Shown here: in pieces, positions 25,756 through 35,495 of the stretch
How positions within the stretch are numbered: position 1 is the first letter of the stretch
How the letters are laid out: every line of letters starts with the position of its first letter
Assembly (NCBI RefSeq): GCF_963662735.1
Contig: NZ_OY759744.1
Span: forward strand, 1,096,153-1,160,152
Source: an uncultured Methanoregula sp.
Lineage (GTDB): Archaea > Halobacteriota > Methanomicrobia > Methanomicrobiales > Methanospirillaceae
Length of the DNA: 64,000 nucleotides
Direction of reading: 5' to 3'
Notes under the pieces: generated by a model
The model's input: the letters and a program-made list of their open reading frames with translations, nothing else
What the model was told of the DNA's origin: nothing
Database searches by the model: none
Program-made: the position numbers and the translations under genes

Positions 25756-27338
25756 AGGTACCGCCCCCGGAGTTCGATCTCGTGTTCACGGGCAACAACC
25801 TCGGCAGCCCCGCTGAACGATTCCCCGTACCCTGCTTCGAATGCAGCCTTGAGAACGGCGCACCGGCCCGGGGCGGTGCTCTCAAGGGTCTGGTAGATGA
25901 CATGGATATCGACCCCGCGCTGTTCGATCTCCTGGGTGACCTGGGAAAGCCCGAAATCTATCAGCACACAGGCGCCGTCTCCTTCGCGCAGGATCAGGTT
26001 GCTCGTGGTGAGATCCCCGTGCATGATCCCCGCCATATGCAGTTTTCCCACGGCCGCTCCTGCCTTCCGGAGGTTTTCTTCCGTGAGATCCTCTGTGAGC
26101 AGGGTACCCCGGATCCATTCCATCACGAGACAATCTGCTGTGACATCGTTCATAACGGGTGTTGGAACCCCACCTTTGCGCGCTGCATGGATGAGGCGTG
26201 CTTCAGCCCGGGTCCGCTCGGTGATCAGGCGCCGGTCGAGCGCTGGTACCCTGTATCGTTTCGCGACCCTGCGTTTCTCGACAACAGCAGGGCCGAAGGT
26301 GATCACTGCTTCAGCCCCGCGCTTCTGTGTATTGTTGTCTCCCCCCGGGGCTCCGGGGGATTCCCTGACCGGGTTGCGCTTCCAGGTCACTTCCACCTCG
26401 TCCGATCGGAACGACGGGTTGATCTGCGACGATTCGACAGGGAGTGTCGTCCCGCTCTCCAGCATCAGTTTTCCCGTATAGGCAATCATGGCCCCATTGT
26501 CGCCGAGATATTTCTGTTCGGGCACAAAGAACCGCGCCCCGCGATCTTCGCACATGATCCGGAGCATTTCCTGCAGGCGCCTGTTTGCCCCGACACCCCC
26601 GACAAGGAGAACCTCCTCCTTGCCCGAAAGCGAGAGCGCCCGTTCGGTCACTTCCACGCACATGGCAAAGGCAGTTTCCTGGAGGCTGTAACAGATGTCA
26701 GGAAGAGGTGCCCGGCTGTCCTTTGCTGCCGAGATAAGGCCTGAGAATGCAAGGTCCATGCCTTTTACGGTGTAGGGGAGTTCGATATACCGGCCGTCTT
26801 TTGCCTTCACTTCTATGAGTGGGCCCCCGGGGTGAGGAAAATTTTTGGCCCGGGCAAACTTGTCCAGCGCATTACCGATCCCGATATCGAGCGTTTCGCC
26901 AAAGATACGGTATCGCCCGTTCAGGTATCCGATAACCTGGGTGTTTGCCCCGCTTGCATAGAGTACAATGGGGTCTTTGCAGCCGGTGGCAAAACACCCG
27001 ATCTCAACATGGGCAATACAGTGGTTGACACCGATAAGCGGAACATCCAGTGCGAGGGCAAGGGAACGGGCAGCTGTAGCAACCGTACGAAGGCAGGGCC
27101 CGAGACCCGGTCCCTGAGAGAATGCTATGCCGGTCACTTTTTCCGGTTCGGTAAGTACCGATCCGATAAGCTCTTTCATTACGGTGGCATGGTGCTGCGC
27201 AGCTTCGCGGGGGTGGATACCTCCCTGTGCAGGGCTATAGGGCCGCGATGCAAGAGAAATTAGATCGTGATCAAAAAGAGCGGCACTGAGATTCCAGGCA
27301 GTGCCCTCAATCCCGAGTATCTGCCCAAAAACAGGCAT
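25752..27338 (-). CDS. Kae1-Bud32 fusion, KEOPS tRNA t6A enzyme and kinase/ATPase
   Basis: 528 residues. Residues 1 to about 325 are Kae1, which transfers threonylcarbamoyl to A37 of ANN-decoding tRNAs: metal ligands in HCIAHVEIG, GASGANTQV-like YASGANTQVI, and GGVGANRRL. Residues from about 345 are Bud32, a small kinase-like protein with VMEWIRGTLL, HGDLTTSNLI and IDFGLS. The two are fused as in several methanogens. It sits between rps27ae and rdgB. Confidence 0.96.
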   Translation of the reverse strand: MPVFGQILGIEGTAWNLSAALFDHDLISLASRPYSPAQGGIHPREAAQHHATVMKELIGSVLTEPEKVTGIAFSQGPGLGPCLRTVATAARSLALALDVPLIGVNHCIAHVEIGCFATGCKDPIVLYASGANTQVIGYLNGRYRIFGETLDIGIGNALDKFARAKNFPHPGGPLIEVKAKDGRYIELPYTVKGMDLAFSGLISAAKDSRAPLPDICYSLQETAFAMCVEVTERALSLSGKEEVLLVGGVGANRRLQEMLRIMCEDRGARFFVPEQKYLGDNGAMIAYTGKLMLESGTTLPVESSQINPSFRSDEVEVTWKRNPVRESPGAPGGDNNTQKRGAEAVITFGPAVVEKRRVAKRYRVPALDRRLITERTRAEARLIHAARKGGVPTPVMNDVTADCLVMEWIRGTLLTEDLTEENLRKAGAAVGKLHMAGIMHGDLTTSNLILREGDGACVLIDFGLSQVTQEIEQRGVDIHVIYQTLESTAPGRCAVLKAAFEAGYGESFSGAAEVVAREHEIELRGRYL

Positions 27339-27343
27339 TGTGT

Positions 27344-27532
27344 TTATTTTCTGAATTCAGTGTATCCGCATTTGCCGCAGGTGGCCCGGTCCTTGTGGTC
27401 CGCCATCATGACACCGGGTCCGCAGCGCGGGCAGTATTTCTTTGTGGTGGTGACCGTTGCGCCTTCAACCTTGAAGTACGCGCCTCTCTGGGGTCCTTTG
27501 GCCTTTGCGCCTTTCTTCGCTGCTGCTGCCAT
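27344..27532 (-). CDS. rps27ae: Small ribosomal subunit protein eS31 (S27ae)
   Basis: 62 residues. Basic N-terminus ([20 protein letters not shown]) then a zinc ribbon YCPRCGPG and CGKCGYTEF. No ubiquitin fusion, as expected for an archaeon. The start lies two bases after the rps24e stop and the stop six bases before kae1, so the three are one transcript. Confidence 0.95.
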   Translation of the reverse strand: MAAAAKKGAKAKGPQRGAYFKVEGATVTTTKKYCPRCGPGVMMADHKDRATCGKCGYTEFRK

Positions 27533-27534
27533 CG

Positions 27535-27828
27535 TTATGCCTCTTCTTTGGGTTTGGGCATACCGCGCGCTGCAAGGTGCGGGCGTTCGGTCTTGTTCCT
27601 GCTCTCTTCCGAATCATAGATGCGTGCCGCACCGGTGAGCTGTGTCTTGCCAAAGCTGCTGTGCAGGGTGTCAAGGGTAACCTGGTGCTCCTTTACATTC
27701 AGGAGGGCGCAGAGTTTTCCGATGATCTGCATACGGGAGGGGGTTGCACCGTCGTATTTGAGGGTAAATTGAACCTCTTTTCTGGATAAAAGTTCATTTC
27801 TTTTATCGCTGGTGATCTCAAAGTCCAT
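27535..27828 (-). CDS. rps24e: Small ribosomal subunit protein eS24
   Basis: 97 residues, typical archaeal length. Signature regions: [20 protein letters not shown], and ITLDT-like [25 protein letters not shown] minus-strand TATA box (TTTTAAATA, 27866-27858) about 30 bases upstream gives a short or absent leader and marks a promoter inside the larger gene cluster. Confidence 0.96.
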   Translation of the reverse strand: MDFEITSDKRNELLSRKEVQFTLKYDGATPSRMQIIGKLCALLNVKEHQVTLDTLHSSFGKTQLTGAARIYDSEESRNKTERPHLAARGMPKPKEEA

Positions 27829-27941
27829 CGATATCCTGTAATTATTGGGAACCAGTTTATTTAAAATATGACCCTCGTCCTGAGGATGGGATAAGAAAAA
27901 CAGGGACCTGCCGGCACCTGATCCGACCGGTGGATCTTAGA

Positions 27942-28430
27942 TTATGTATGGATGAAGTGCTTGAGAAATTGTTGAGCGGTTTCTTTGGCTTCTGGTGTCA
28001 CAGTTCTGAAGACAACTCCCTCCTGCGGCTGACCGTAGAGAACAACTGCGCCTATGGGGGCTGCAATCACCATCGGAATGACCGCAAGGTCTTCTTCCCC
28101 CTCCACAACGATGGTTGTTGGTGGGTTGGCTACTGCCTGGTCGAGTGCCGCGATCAGCTCGTTCGTCAGAGTACCTGCTGGGTTCTTAACGGAGATACAG
28201 GCACCGGTGACATTCGGCATCCTGCTGCACGGGAACCTCATTGTATAGCCATCGACAACTGCTACATCGGGAACGATCCCGTTTTTCTGGAGGTTGTGCG
28301 TGACAACATCCCCGACCGCACAGACCATGCGACCGTTGAGGCGGGGCAGGATCTCCCTAAGCTCGCGGTGGAGCTCACCAAATGGCTCCTTGAAGAGCCT
28401 GCGGTGCTCTTCGGGAAGCGAAAGCATCAA
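27942..28430 (-). CDS. GTP-dependent dephospho-CoA kinase (DUF359)
   Basis: 162 residues. The DUF359 family was shown in Thermococcus to phosphorylate dephospho-CoA with GTP, the last step of archaeal CoA synthesis. Visible family features are VCAVGDVVTHNL, VAVVDGYTMR, SVKNPAGTLT and VEGEEDLAVIP. The start overlaps the spt4 stop (ATGA). Its conserved place beside spt4 and S24e is as in other euryarchaea. Confidence 0.93.
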   Translation of the reverse strand: MMLSLPEEHRRLFKEPFGELHRELREILPRLNGRMVCAVGDVVTHNLQKNGIVPDVAVVDGYTMRFPCSRMPNVTGACISVKNPAGTLTNELIAALDQAVANPPTTIVVEGEEDLAVIPMVIAAPIGAVVLYGQPQEGVVFRTVTPEAKETAQQFLKHFIHT

Positions 28431-28633
28431 CGAACCTTCAGCGCGTAGCGGCCCGGAAGCTTGATGTTCATCCGTTTTGCCACTTCCGAGTTTTCCGGAT
28501 CGATGATGACGAGGTATCCGGACCAGTCTTCGCTGAGATTTGTTGTACCACAGACTACACAGTTCTCGCCGTCAACTACCCGGTGGCAGTCGCGGCAGAC
28601 TTTTCCCTGTTTCTTCTTATTCGCCGGGGGCAT
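28427..28633 (-). CDS. spt4: Transcription elongation factor Spt4 (RpoE2)
   Basis: 68 residues. The zinc ribbon is CRDCHRV and CVVCGTTN, followed by SEDWSGYLVIIDPENSEVAK, the Spt4 signature. It partners Spt5 on RNA polymerase. The frame extends to 28732 through rpoE sequence, but homologues start at MPPANKKKQGKVC, so ATG 28633 is used; it overlaps the end of rpoE by 17 bases. Confidence 0.95.
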   Translation of the reverse strand: MPPANKKKQGKVCRDCHRVVDGENCVVCGTTNLSEDWSGYLVIIDPENSEVAKRMNIKLPGRYALKVR

Positions 28634-29258
28634 TCTCCTTCCTCTTTCCCTTTGTCTTTTCCGGTGCTTTTCCTGTTGTCGCGCCGGCTGGTTGGCCTGC
28701 TTTTTCTTTCTCCTTTGCGATCTCTTCTTCAAGCCACAGTGCTGTGCCCAGACCTGCCTGGCGCATGGTGAGACCGATCTTACTGTCGCGCGGCTCGCGT
28801 TCGTTTAATGAGAGGGTAACTACGCGGACGCGGACAACATCCCCGACACCGATATACCGCTTTGACTCCTGGCATATGAGCCGGGCGTTCTTCTCATCGT
28901 AGTTGATGTACTCATCGGAGATCTGGCTTACGTGCAGCATTGCATCAATCGGACCGAGACTGACGAAAGCGCCGAAACTGGTGGTTTCAACAACCAAGCC
29001 TTCGATGACTTCCTGCAGGGCAAGCCTGAGTGCCATTGCCTCGAACCGGACATCATAGTAGACGCCGCCGTCACCGGGAACGAGTTCTCCCTCGCCAACA
29101 TCCAGTACTTTTGTAACACAGATGAAGATCCCGATTTCCTTATCGATGCTGCCCTCGAGCTGCTCCTGCAGTACCTCGAGAATCACTTTTTCAAGTTTCT
29201 CACCAAGGCGCTGGGGGGGCACCCGCACCTTATCCTCAAGCAATAGTTTGTGATACAT
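28617..29258 (-). CDS. rpoE: DNA-directed RNA polymerase subunit Rpo7 (E')
   Basis: 213 residues. N-terminal RNP-like tip domain (VRVPPQRLG, EKVILEVLQEQLEG, IFICVTKV) and an S1 domain (about 80-160, with TTSFGAFVSLGPIDAMLHVS). The usual protein is about 185-190 residues. Here an extra lysine-, alanine- and proline-rich tail of about 40 residues is encoded, partly by the DNA that overlaps spt4. It forms the RNA-binding stalk with Rpo4. Confidence 0.95.
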   Translation of the reverse strand: MYHKLLLEDKVRVPPQRLGEKLEKVILEVLQEQLEGSIDKEIGIFICVTKVLDVGEGELVPGDGGVYYDVRFEAMALRLALQEVIEGLVVETTSFGAFVSLGPIDAMLHVSQISDEYINYDEKNARLICQESKRYIGVGDVVRVRVVTLSLNEREPRDSKIGLTMRQAGLGTALWLEEEIAKEKEKAGQPAGATTGKAPEKTKGKRKENAPGE

Positions 29259-29260
29259 AT

Positions 29261-29644
29261 TTACCTCCGCAATATCTCCAGTTTTTTCTGTTTTCTTAAT
29301 GAAATTACACCAATGCCGCGGGCAAAGAGTGCTTCTCTCACGCGCCGGTCATTCGTGACTACCAGGCAGGAGTTCCGGGTCGCGTATTCGATTACCTGTG
29401 CATCGACCGATCCAGACTCCAGTTCACCGCTCGGAACAACGGTGCACTTTTCACTGAAGGCAAGACCGCAGCGGGCCGCAGCCCCGTCCCGCCCCTTTGC
29501 CCGTGAGAGCCCGGTAAGCTCCTGCAGGACGCCCGAGAGCACCACTGGCTCAAACGAACCAAGGAGCATACGGAGCTCATCGAAGATATCTATCTGGAAC
29601 TGCGCCGGCATCATCAATGCGTTGGCGTCCAGAAGTACCTTCAC
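29261..29644 (-). CDS. PIN-domain nuclease, FCF1/Utp24-like archaeal type
   Basis: 127 residues from a GTG that overlaps the aIF2gamma stop (GTGA). The PIN fold's acidic residues are LLDANAL (N-terminal Asp), ELTGL-type Glu in VLQELTGL, SVDAQVIEYA and VVTNDRRVREAL. Such proteins between aif2g and rpoE are conserved in euryarchaea and probably act in rRNA processing. There is no partner antitoxin, so a toxin role is unlikely. Confidence 0.9.
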   Translation of the reverse strand: MKVLLDANALMMPAQFQIDIFDELRMLLGSFEPVVLSGVLQELTGLSRAKGRDGAAARCGLAFSEKCTVVPSGELESGSVDAQVIEYATRNSCLVVTNDRRVREALFARGIGVISLRKQKKLEILRR

Positions 29645-30876
29645 TCGCTCAGCACACCCATCCCGATTAACCGCCAGCGTGCTCCCACCTGCCGGCTCAT
29701 GGCGATCCTTGAACCCACTTCTGCACATACAGGTCGCTTCAGAGCAATTTCCACATAATCTTTCTTGGTATTTGTTACGACACCAACGGTAACCGCGGTC
29801 CCGACCGAGAGCATCAGCGGTTCGGAATGTTTCAGCGGCTCAATGATGAGCTCGCTTGTTGCTCCTACCACGCGTTCCATCAGGGTGACACTGCACCGGA
29901 TCTTATCCCAGACCGGGGGAAGTTTTCCCTCATGGCCCAGGACCTGGCCGGCGAGTGCATCGCTCTTGGTCAGTGCGGGGTCGAGCTTGGTGCCAACCCC
30001 AAGGAGTCCCCCGGGAGAAGCTGTCTCAACGATTTTTGATCCTGCATTTATAGATGTAATTGTCGTCGTAATGGGAATCCACTTGATACGGTTTTCTACC
30101 TGTGTCTGCCTGCCTGGGCGGATCTCAATCTTGTCATCAGCGCGGAGGATGCCCCGAATAAGAGACCCCCCGACGACACCGCCTTTGACATCCTTCCAGT
30201 TGCAGCCCGGCTTGTTCACATCGAACGATCGGGCAATAAGCATAACCGGCTCCGCATTTGGATCCCGCTTAGGCTCGGGAATGACCTTATCCAGCGCCTG
30301 GACCAGTGCACCCATATTGATTCCCTTCTGTGATGATACGGGAATAATAGGTGCGTTTTCGGCGATTGTGCCTTTAATAAACGCCTTTATCTCGTGGTAA
30401 TTGTCCACAGCCTCTTTCTGGCTGACAACGTCGATCTTGCTCTGGACGATCACGATGTTCTTGATACCAACGAGCTCGAGCGCCATCAGGTGTTCTTTTG
30501 TTTGCGGCTGCGGGCATTTTTCACTCGCAGCGATAACGAGCATCGCCCCATCCATCAGTGCAGAGCCTGAAAGCATTGTCGCCATCAGTGTCTCGTGCCC
30601 CGGTGCATCAACAAATGATATGGAACGGAACGGCGTTCCTTTGCCCCCACATTTCGGACATGTCGGATTTGTTGAAAAAGCCTCCGTACCTTCGCAGGCC
30701 TCACACCGGTAAAAGGTGGCGTCAGCATATCCGAGCCGGATGGAAATGCCCCGCTTCACTTCCTCACTGTGCCGGTCAGTCCATGTCCCTGTGAGTGCGT
30801 TGACGAGCGTGGTCTTGCCATGGTCGACGTGACCCACGACGCCGATATTGACACTTGGAACTGTCACATCATGCAA
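29641..30876 (-). CDS. eif2g: Translation initiation factor aIF2 subunit gamma
   Basis: 411 residues. GTPase motifs GHVDHGKTTL (G1), SFVDAPGHETLM (G3) and VQSKID (G4, NKID variant), a zinc knuckle with CEAC and CPKCGG, then two beta-barrel domains. It carries initiator Met-tRNA to the ribosome. The start chosen is TTG at 30876, with GGAGG 11 bases before it; an in-frame GTG at 30867 is the alternative. The 334-base gap upstream (30877-31210) holds its promoter region and nothing else I can identify. Confidence 0.95.
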   Translation of the reverse strand: MHDVTVPSVNIGVVGHVDHGKTTLVNALTGTWTDRHSEEVKRGISIRLGYADATFYRCEACEGTEAFSTNPTCPKCGGKGTPFRSISFVDAPGHETLMATMLSGSALMDGAMLVIAASEKCPQPQTKEHLMALELVGIKNIVIVQSKIDVVSQKEAVDNYHEIKAFIKGTIAENAPIIPVSSQKGINMGALVQALDKVIPEPKRDPNAEPVMLIARSFDVNKPGCNWKDVKGGVVGGSLIRGILRADDKIEIRPGRQTQVENRIKWIPITTTITSINAGSKIVETASPGGLLGVGTKLDPALTKSDALAGQVLGHEGKLPPVWDKIRCSVTLMERVVGATSELIIEPLKHSEPLMLSVGTAVTVGVVTNTKKDYVEIALKRPVCAEVGSRIAMSRQVGARWRLIGMGVLSE

Positions 30877-31210
30877 ATGAAATCGAACCTCCTTATACTA
30901 TTTTCTGGTTGAATCAGCCATTGTATGATTTATTCTTATCAGGATCGAACGCACATTTTAGTTTCGCGCCTGTCGATCCTGGTGTCCTACCAATGGATAG
31001 GGACAAGTTCAATCGTACAAGTGATCATGATATTGCGGTTTGGGTTGATAAAAATACCCTCGCCGGATTACCCATGTTCTGATGCCAGGACACTCCGGAA
31101 TATCCGGCTGCATTTCCCGGTTGGACCTTTCACTTATGGAACTACCCAATCCATCATACTCCTTATGTATCGAATGAGATCAGTCCGAGAAACCGGTTTT
31201 AGCCCGAAAA

Positions 31211-31504
31211 TTATCCCCCACCTTCACAACTCTGGTCAATATTTTTAAGGGCCTCCTGAAGCCCGCTTCCCGCAGCAAACTCCCGCTCACGTTCAATGAC
31301 CGTTTTTACATCTTCCTTTATTGACGTGGATAATGTTTCGCTTCCGGTCGCTAGGATGAGATGATCAATACGGTACAAAAGATTCGTGCTGTCCAGCTCG
31401 GCAAAGGTCTCACCCCGTATCTGTTCAATATGGAGAACTTTACCGGTAGTTCCTGTGCGGGGGTACCGGACTTTCATTCCAAGGGCAATCTCTTCAGCTA
31501 ACAT
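31211..31504 (-). CDS. DUF2098-type methanogen protein
   Basis: About 97 residues from ATG 31504 (MLAEEIALGMKVRYP); the frame is open to 31561. The pattern GMKVRYPRTGTTGKVLHI...GETFAELDSTNLLYR looks like the DUF2098 family, small SH3-like beta proteins of methanogens with no known role. The C-terminus is a charged helix. It is a single gene transcribed toward aif2g. Confidence 0.7.
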   Translation of the reverse strand: MLAEEIALGMKVRYPRTGTTGKVLHIEQIRGETFAELDSTNLLYRIDHLILATGSETLSTSIKEDVKTVIEREREFAAGSGLQEALKNIDQSCEGGG

Positions 31505-31645
31505 ACCGGAGTATGAGCATATCCCTCCATATAAGCATTTTTTGTTTTGCAGAATCCCCATCGTGTTCCAGAACTCGATATCAATTACCGGATTTTACGG
31601 TCTTTCTAAAAAGTATCCCTGAAAATAGTTGTAATAAAAAAATTA

Positions 31646-34240
31646 CTAGAGTGTCAGGCCCTGCATGACGGCCGCTTCGGAAACATCATACTGCTGCCCC
31701 GAATCTACGATCTGATATTTCCCGGTGGTTTTCACGCCATATGGGTTGCCTGTCGTCGAATATGGTACAACGAACTCCCCGTTGATGCTTGACTGGCGGT
31801 AGGTGAAATTTCGTCCCGTGTTGGTGACAACCGGGACTTCTATGATTCCCTGTCCTTTGATGTGGGCTCCTTTTACATACTCGAAGACTTTCACGTATTT
31901 TATATCAGCCGTCTTTGAATTGAGGACATTTGTCGGGGATTCATGGACAAGCCGGTAATGGCGAAGGGCCGGGACTTCATCAACGGGAAGAATGAGCGAC
32001 GGGCTCAGTGCCTGCGCGTGATGTCCTGCCTGTGCATCGATATTATATTGCTCTGCGCGGTGGATTGCATCGGTTGAATTTGTCACCTCGGCATTGGTCA
32101 TAACGGGCACGGAAACGTGTGTCACTTCAGGATCTGCGTACTCGACATAATAAACGGTTGAGGGTTTTGTGAGGGAACCATCGAAATTGTGCAGTTTTGA
32201 GATCATTGTCTGGTAATACGGCTCCGCATTCAGCATAAACGACTCATAATTGTTGGGATCGTCCCTTCCCGGTGAAAGGAGGGTAACTTGGTAAGGCTTT
32301 CCTGCGTCTGTTGAATTATACCATGTTGCCATTGCCCAGAATTTGCCCGTATCCATCTCGGCATCAGTAACGATGTATCGCGTTCCATCATGATCGAGGA
32401 TGGTATTGGCTGTATTTTCAGAAGTTGACATGAAATACGCGGCCGATCCATCCGGCCCGGCAACTCCCTGCTGGAACGGGTTTGCATTCGGGATTCTCTT
32501 GGCGATATACGTGATCATGTGGCCATAATCCCACCAGGACATTACTCCGTACGACTGGTTGGGGTATTGGAATGTTTTTGGATTATATATGGTGAAGTAA
32601 TTTACTCCTGTCTCCGGCGTATTGTTTGCCATCCAGTCGAGTGACTCGCGCCAGTCCGGGTTCATGTGCAATGGATCATCTGAAGCACTCATGTAACTGA
32701 GGGAAACTGATGCGTAAACGAAGAGGAGGCTTACAAGCACACCCGCTATAAACAGACCGACCGCAAGATAATTTGTCTGCGGCGAGGTGGTCCCTTTTTT
32801 CTGAATATTTCTCTGTTTTTTACTGCGTGCAGCGGGACTTTCTTTATAGGAATCCCCGCCCACGTTTGCAACTGTCTCCCCGGGCTTATTCATCACGATA
32901 TGGCAGATGTCACGCCCTCCGCGGGTGACGACAAAACTCGTGCATACTGCCGCGAGAAGGGCCACATTGATAGCAAGATAATATTCGTACCGGATATGCT
33001 GCCATGTGGAAAAGAAAATGATCAGCGACCAGACCAGTACGAATACCTGTTCCGGATGCTCGTCACGGATGTTATTGTACATCATGACGATAATGCCTCC
33101 CAGCATCAGGAGGAGGCCGAAATTGAATGTCGTCCAGGCAAGTGCTGTTGACCATCCCCGTGCTTCCTGAACGGTATTCGTTTCTGCTGCCTGTCCAAAG
33201 AACGCAAAGAGACTGTTTATGAGAAGTCCGTATATCTGCGGGTTGAAGACGTAGAGAATGAGGGCAAATATTACTGCGCACCCTGCAAGAATTGCCGGGA
33301 AATAATACCGCTCTTTTGTTTTAAGTACTCCTGCAAGCAGGTACAGAAATGCAGTTCCCACGATCAGGCTGATGTATGCATAGATGTGTCCAATCGAATA
33401 CGTGGAAAGGTCTAATCCTGTACTCTTGAAACCGAAGAGAACAAGACCCCCCATTGCAATGAGGAAGATGACACTGTTGATAATGAGCAGGTATTCACTT
33501 GTCCGGCCACGGAAATGGTCGATGACAAACTGTAGTAACGTGAATGCTCCTACGATCATTGCAAAGAGAATCATTGTGGGCATAACAAGCAGGCCGAGAA
33601 CATAGGCAACACCCGCAATACCGGAGAGGAGGAGTGTTTTCTTATATGTATGAACATTTTTGAGATCTACTGCGCTTTCTTTCTCGGACAGGATTGCATA
33701 CATGTAGAACAGGCAGAAGATTGTAGAAAAAAGGACTTCTGCTATATGGTGGTCCATGTAACCATACAGTGACCTGAAGAAAAACTGGCCTGTAACGATT
33801 GCAGTGAATCCGGATGCAATGATACCGGTTTTCCAGTCGCCACAGCACTTTCCCACATAATACATGATGGCAACGATCATCGCAGCCATCAATGGGGGAA
33901 TAACGAGTCCGATACTAATGATTTCAGGGCGGGTTGAAGCCCCGGTCAGAAGACAACAGCCAGCAATGATCGTGGGAAAAAGCGGACCCCAGTATATGGT
34001 TGAACCCGCAGGGTAGAGGGTCATCGGATCAAACCATGCGTAGTTTGGGAAGTTTGCAAGGATCTGTTCTACCTGGCGAAGGTTGTAGAGCGGATCATCG
34101 CTGCCTACCATCATGAGGATGTCTGTTTTCCCCATGGTAAGCAGGGGAATCAGACGAATCCAGAGTGCGAAAAGTGAAAATATTGCGACAAGCCCGAAAA
34201 TCAGGTACTGTCGATGATTTTTAAGATCCGGAAATACCAT
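31646..34240 (-). CDS. aglB: Oligosaccharyltransferase AglB (STT3 family)
   Basis: 864 residues. About a dozen membrane helices occupy residues 10-480, with an acidic SDDPLYNLRQVEQ loop near 45 (catalytic metal site) and WFDPMTLYPAGS. The C-terminal periplasmic-side domain carries WWDYG near residue 570, the acceptor-sequon-binding motif. It moves the lipid-linked glycan to Asn of surface proteins. The next upstream gene, a glycosyltransferase, ends 63 bases before this start, so they may be one operon. Confidence 0.96.
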   Translation of the reverse strand: MVFPDLKNHRQYLIFGLVAIFSLFALWIRLIPLLTMGKTDILMMVGSDDPLYNLRQVEQILANFPNYAWFDPMTLYPAGSTIYWGPLFPTIIAGCCLLTGASTRPEIISIGLVIPPLMAAMIVAIMYYVGKCCGDWKTGIIASGFTAIVTGQFFFRSLYGYMDHHIAEVLFSTIFCLFYMYAILSEKESAVDLKNVHTYKKTLLLSGIAGVAYVLGLLVMPTMILFAMIVGAFTLLQFVIDHFRGRTSEYLLIINSVIFLIAMGGLVLFGFKSTGLDLSTYSIGHIYAYISLIVGTAFLYLLAGVLKTKERYYFPAILAGCAVIFALILYVFNPQIYGLLINSLFAFFGQAAETNTVQEARGWSTALAWTTFNFGLLLMLGGIIVMMYNNIRDEHPEQVFVLVWSLIIFFSTWQHIRYEYYLAINVALLAAVCTSFVVTRGGRDICHIVMNKPGETVANVGGDSYKESPAARSKKQRNIQKKGTTSPQTNYLAVGLFIAGVLVSLLFVYASVSLSYMSASDDPLHMNPDWRESLDWMANNTPETGVNYFTIYNPKTFQYPNQSYGVMSWWDYGHMITYIAKRIPNANPFQQGVAGPDGSAAYFMSTSENTANTILDHDGTRYIVTDAEMDTGKFWAMATWYNSTDAGKPYQVTLLSPGRDDPNNYESFMLNAEPYYQTMISKLHNFDGSLTKPSTVYYVEYADPEVTHVSVPVMTNAEVTNSTDAIHRAEQYNIDAQAGHHAQALSPSLILPVDEVPALRHYRLVHESPTNVLNSKTADIKYVKVFEYVKGAHIKGQGIIEVPVVTNTGRNFTYRQSSINGEFVVPYSTTGNPYGVKTTGKYQIVDSGQQYDVSEAAVMQGLTL

Positions 34241-34303
34241 GAAACCATCCTTTCTTGGGTATTAAGTTTCATCGGGGATCATTAATAAATTTGGATAAAA
34301 CAC

Positions 34304-35437
34304 CTACAAAACCCGGCTAAAAATCTCCTCAAATTGTCTTGATTTCTCTCTCCAGCTGTTTTTCTTGGGATTCATGGAAAATGCTACCGGGTGATCCATT
34401 ATGGCCCTGATGTGGGCAATATATTCGTCCTGCGTCCTGTATACAAAGAGATCCGATCCGCCAATCTTCTCGACGTCCGGCATTGGTCGCATAACGATCG
34501 GTTTGCCGCAGGCAGAATATTCGAAGAACTTGTTTGGCAGGGCGATTTCTCCCCACTGGGGTGGGGAAAGGGGGATGGTACAGGCATCCATGCATGCGAT
34601 ATAGCGGGGGAGTTCGTTATAGGGTTTAAGCCCGGTAAATATGACGTGGTCTGTTACCCCGACCTGCCTGACAAGTGCCATAAGATTTTGCTGATAATCG
34701 GTAAACAGGGATCCCCCGACAATGAGAAGCCTGGTGTCAGGGCGGTACCGGATCAGATCCGGCATTGCCCGGATCATCTCGTCGATTGCATACCACCGCT
34801 CAATGCTTCCACAGAACCCGATGACAAAATCTCCTTTTGCTATACCTAACTCGAGACGTACCGGGTTCCCATCCATGGGTTTGAATATGTCTGTATCTAC
34901 CCCGTTTGTTATCAGCTCTGCGGAAAAACCCTGTTGCCCGAGTTTTTCTACCAGCGAGGGGGAAACCGTGGTGATTATGGTAGACCTCTTGAGATTCCGT
35001 TTTGTAATTACCCAGACACTCTTCCGCACTGCCTCCTGCAGGAACCGGCTCTTGAAATATGCGGCAGCCGAATCAGGAAACCAGTCCTTGAGATCGAATA
35101 CCACGGGGATATTATATTTTTTTGCCGCATGAATAACGGCTGAACCTGCAAGAACATTGGCAGCGACAACAACATCAAAATTTTCTTTATGCAGGAGTTT
35201 GTCAAAGGCGTAATAATGGTAGGGGGTATTGAGTGTGTAATGTAAAAGCGGACTCCGGAGTGGGATCAGTGTGGTTTCGTCTACTTTCAGTTTTGTGGGT
35301 CTTGGTGGACACCTGCTTACGTGGAAATGTGCCACATGGACTTCGTGCTCCTCAGCCAGGATCTCAAAGATATTATGGTGCCGTGACAGGACCGGATGAT
35401 GGATATAATCCTGAGTTGATACGAGGAGAATCTTCAT
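34304..35437 (-). CDS. Glycosyltransferase, GT4-like
   Basis: 377 residues, two Rossmann-like halves. The N-terminal half has LVSTQDYIHHPVLSRHHNIFEIL and the linker WFPDSAAAYFK. The C-terminal half has FVIGFCGSIERW, LLIVGGS, VIFTGLKPYNELPRYIACMDACTIPL and the donor-binding ALPNKFFEYSACGKPIV. It is predicted to be retaining and nucleotide-sugar dependent. Its place between aglB and sugar-precursor genes argues for assembling the N-linked glycan; sugar and linkage are unknown. Confidence 0.92.
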   Translation of the reverse strand: MKILLVSTQDYIHHPVLSRHHNIFEILAEEHEVHVAHFHVSRCPPRPTKLKVDETTLIPLRSPLLHYTLNTPYHYYAFDKLLHKENFDVVVAANVLAGSAVIHAAKKYNIPVVFDLKDWFPDSAAAYFKSRFLQEAVRKSVWVITKRNLKRSTIITTVSPSLVEKLGQQGFSAELITNGVDTDIFKPMDGNPVRLELGIAKGDFVIGFCGSIERWYAIDEMIRAMPDLIRYRPDTRLLIVGGSLFTDYQQNLMALVRQVGVTDHVIFTGLKPYNELPRYIACMDACTIPLSPPQWGEIALPNKFFEYSACGKPIVMRPMPDVEKIGGSDLFVYRTQDEYIAHIRAIMDHPVAFSMNPKKNSWREKSRQFEEIFSRVL

Positions 35438-35495
35438 GACCTGTTACCCTGAAGCGTAATATGGATTGGCAGTAGTGATCGGGTTTTTCGGTAGT

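Noticed and set aside
25782..26744. 320-codon frame antisense to the Kae1-Bud32 gene
   Set aside because: The conserved fusion protein explains this DNA; the antisense product shows no family motif.
29261..29644. PIN protein as a toxin of a toxin-antitoxin pair
   Set aside because: There is no antitoxin gene, and its place between aif2g and rpoE is the conserved site of the housekeeping PIN protein.
30925..31248. 107-codon plus-strand frame between the DUF2098 and aIF2gamma genes
   Set aside because: Its composition is not protein-like and it overlaps the DUF2098 gene end on the other strand.
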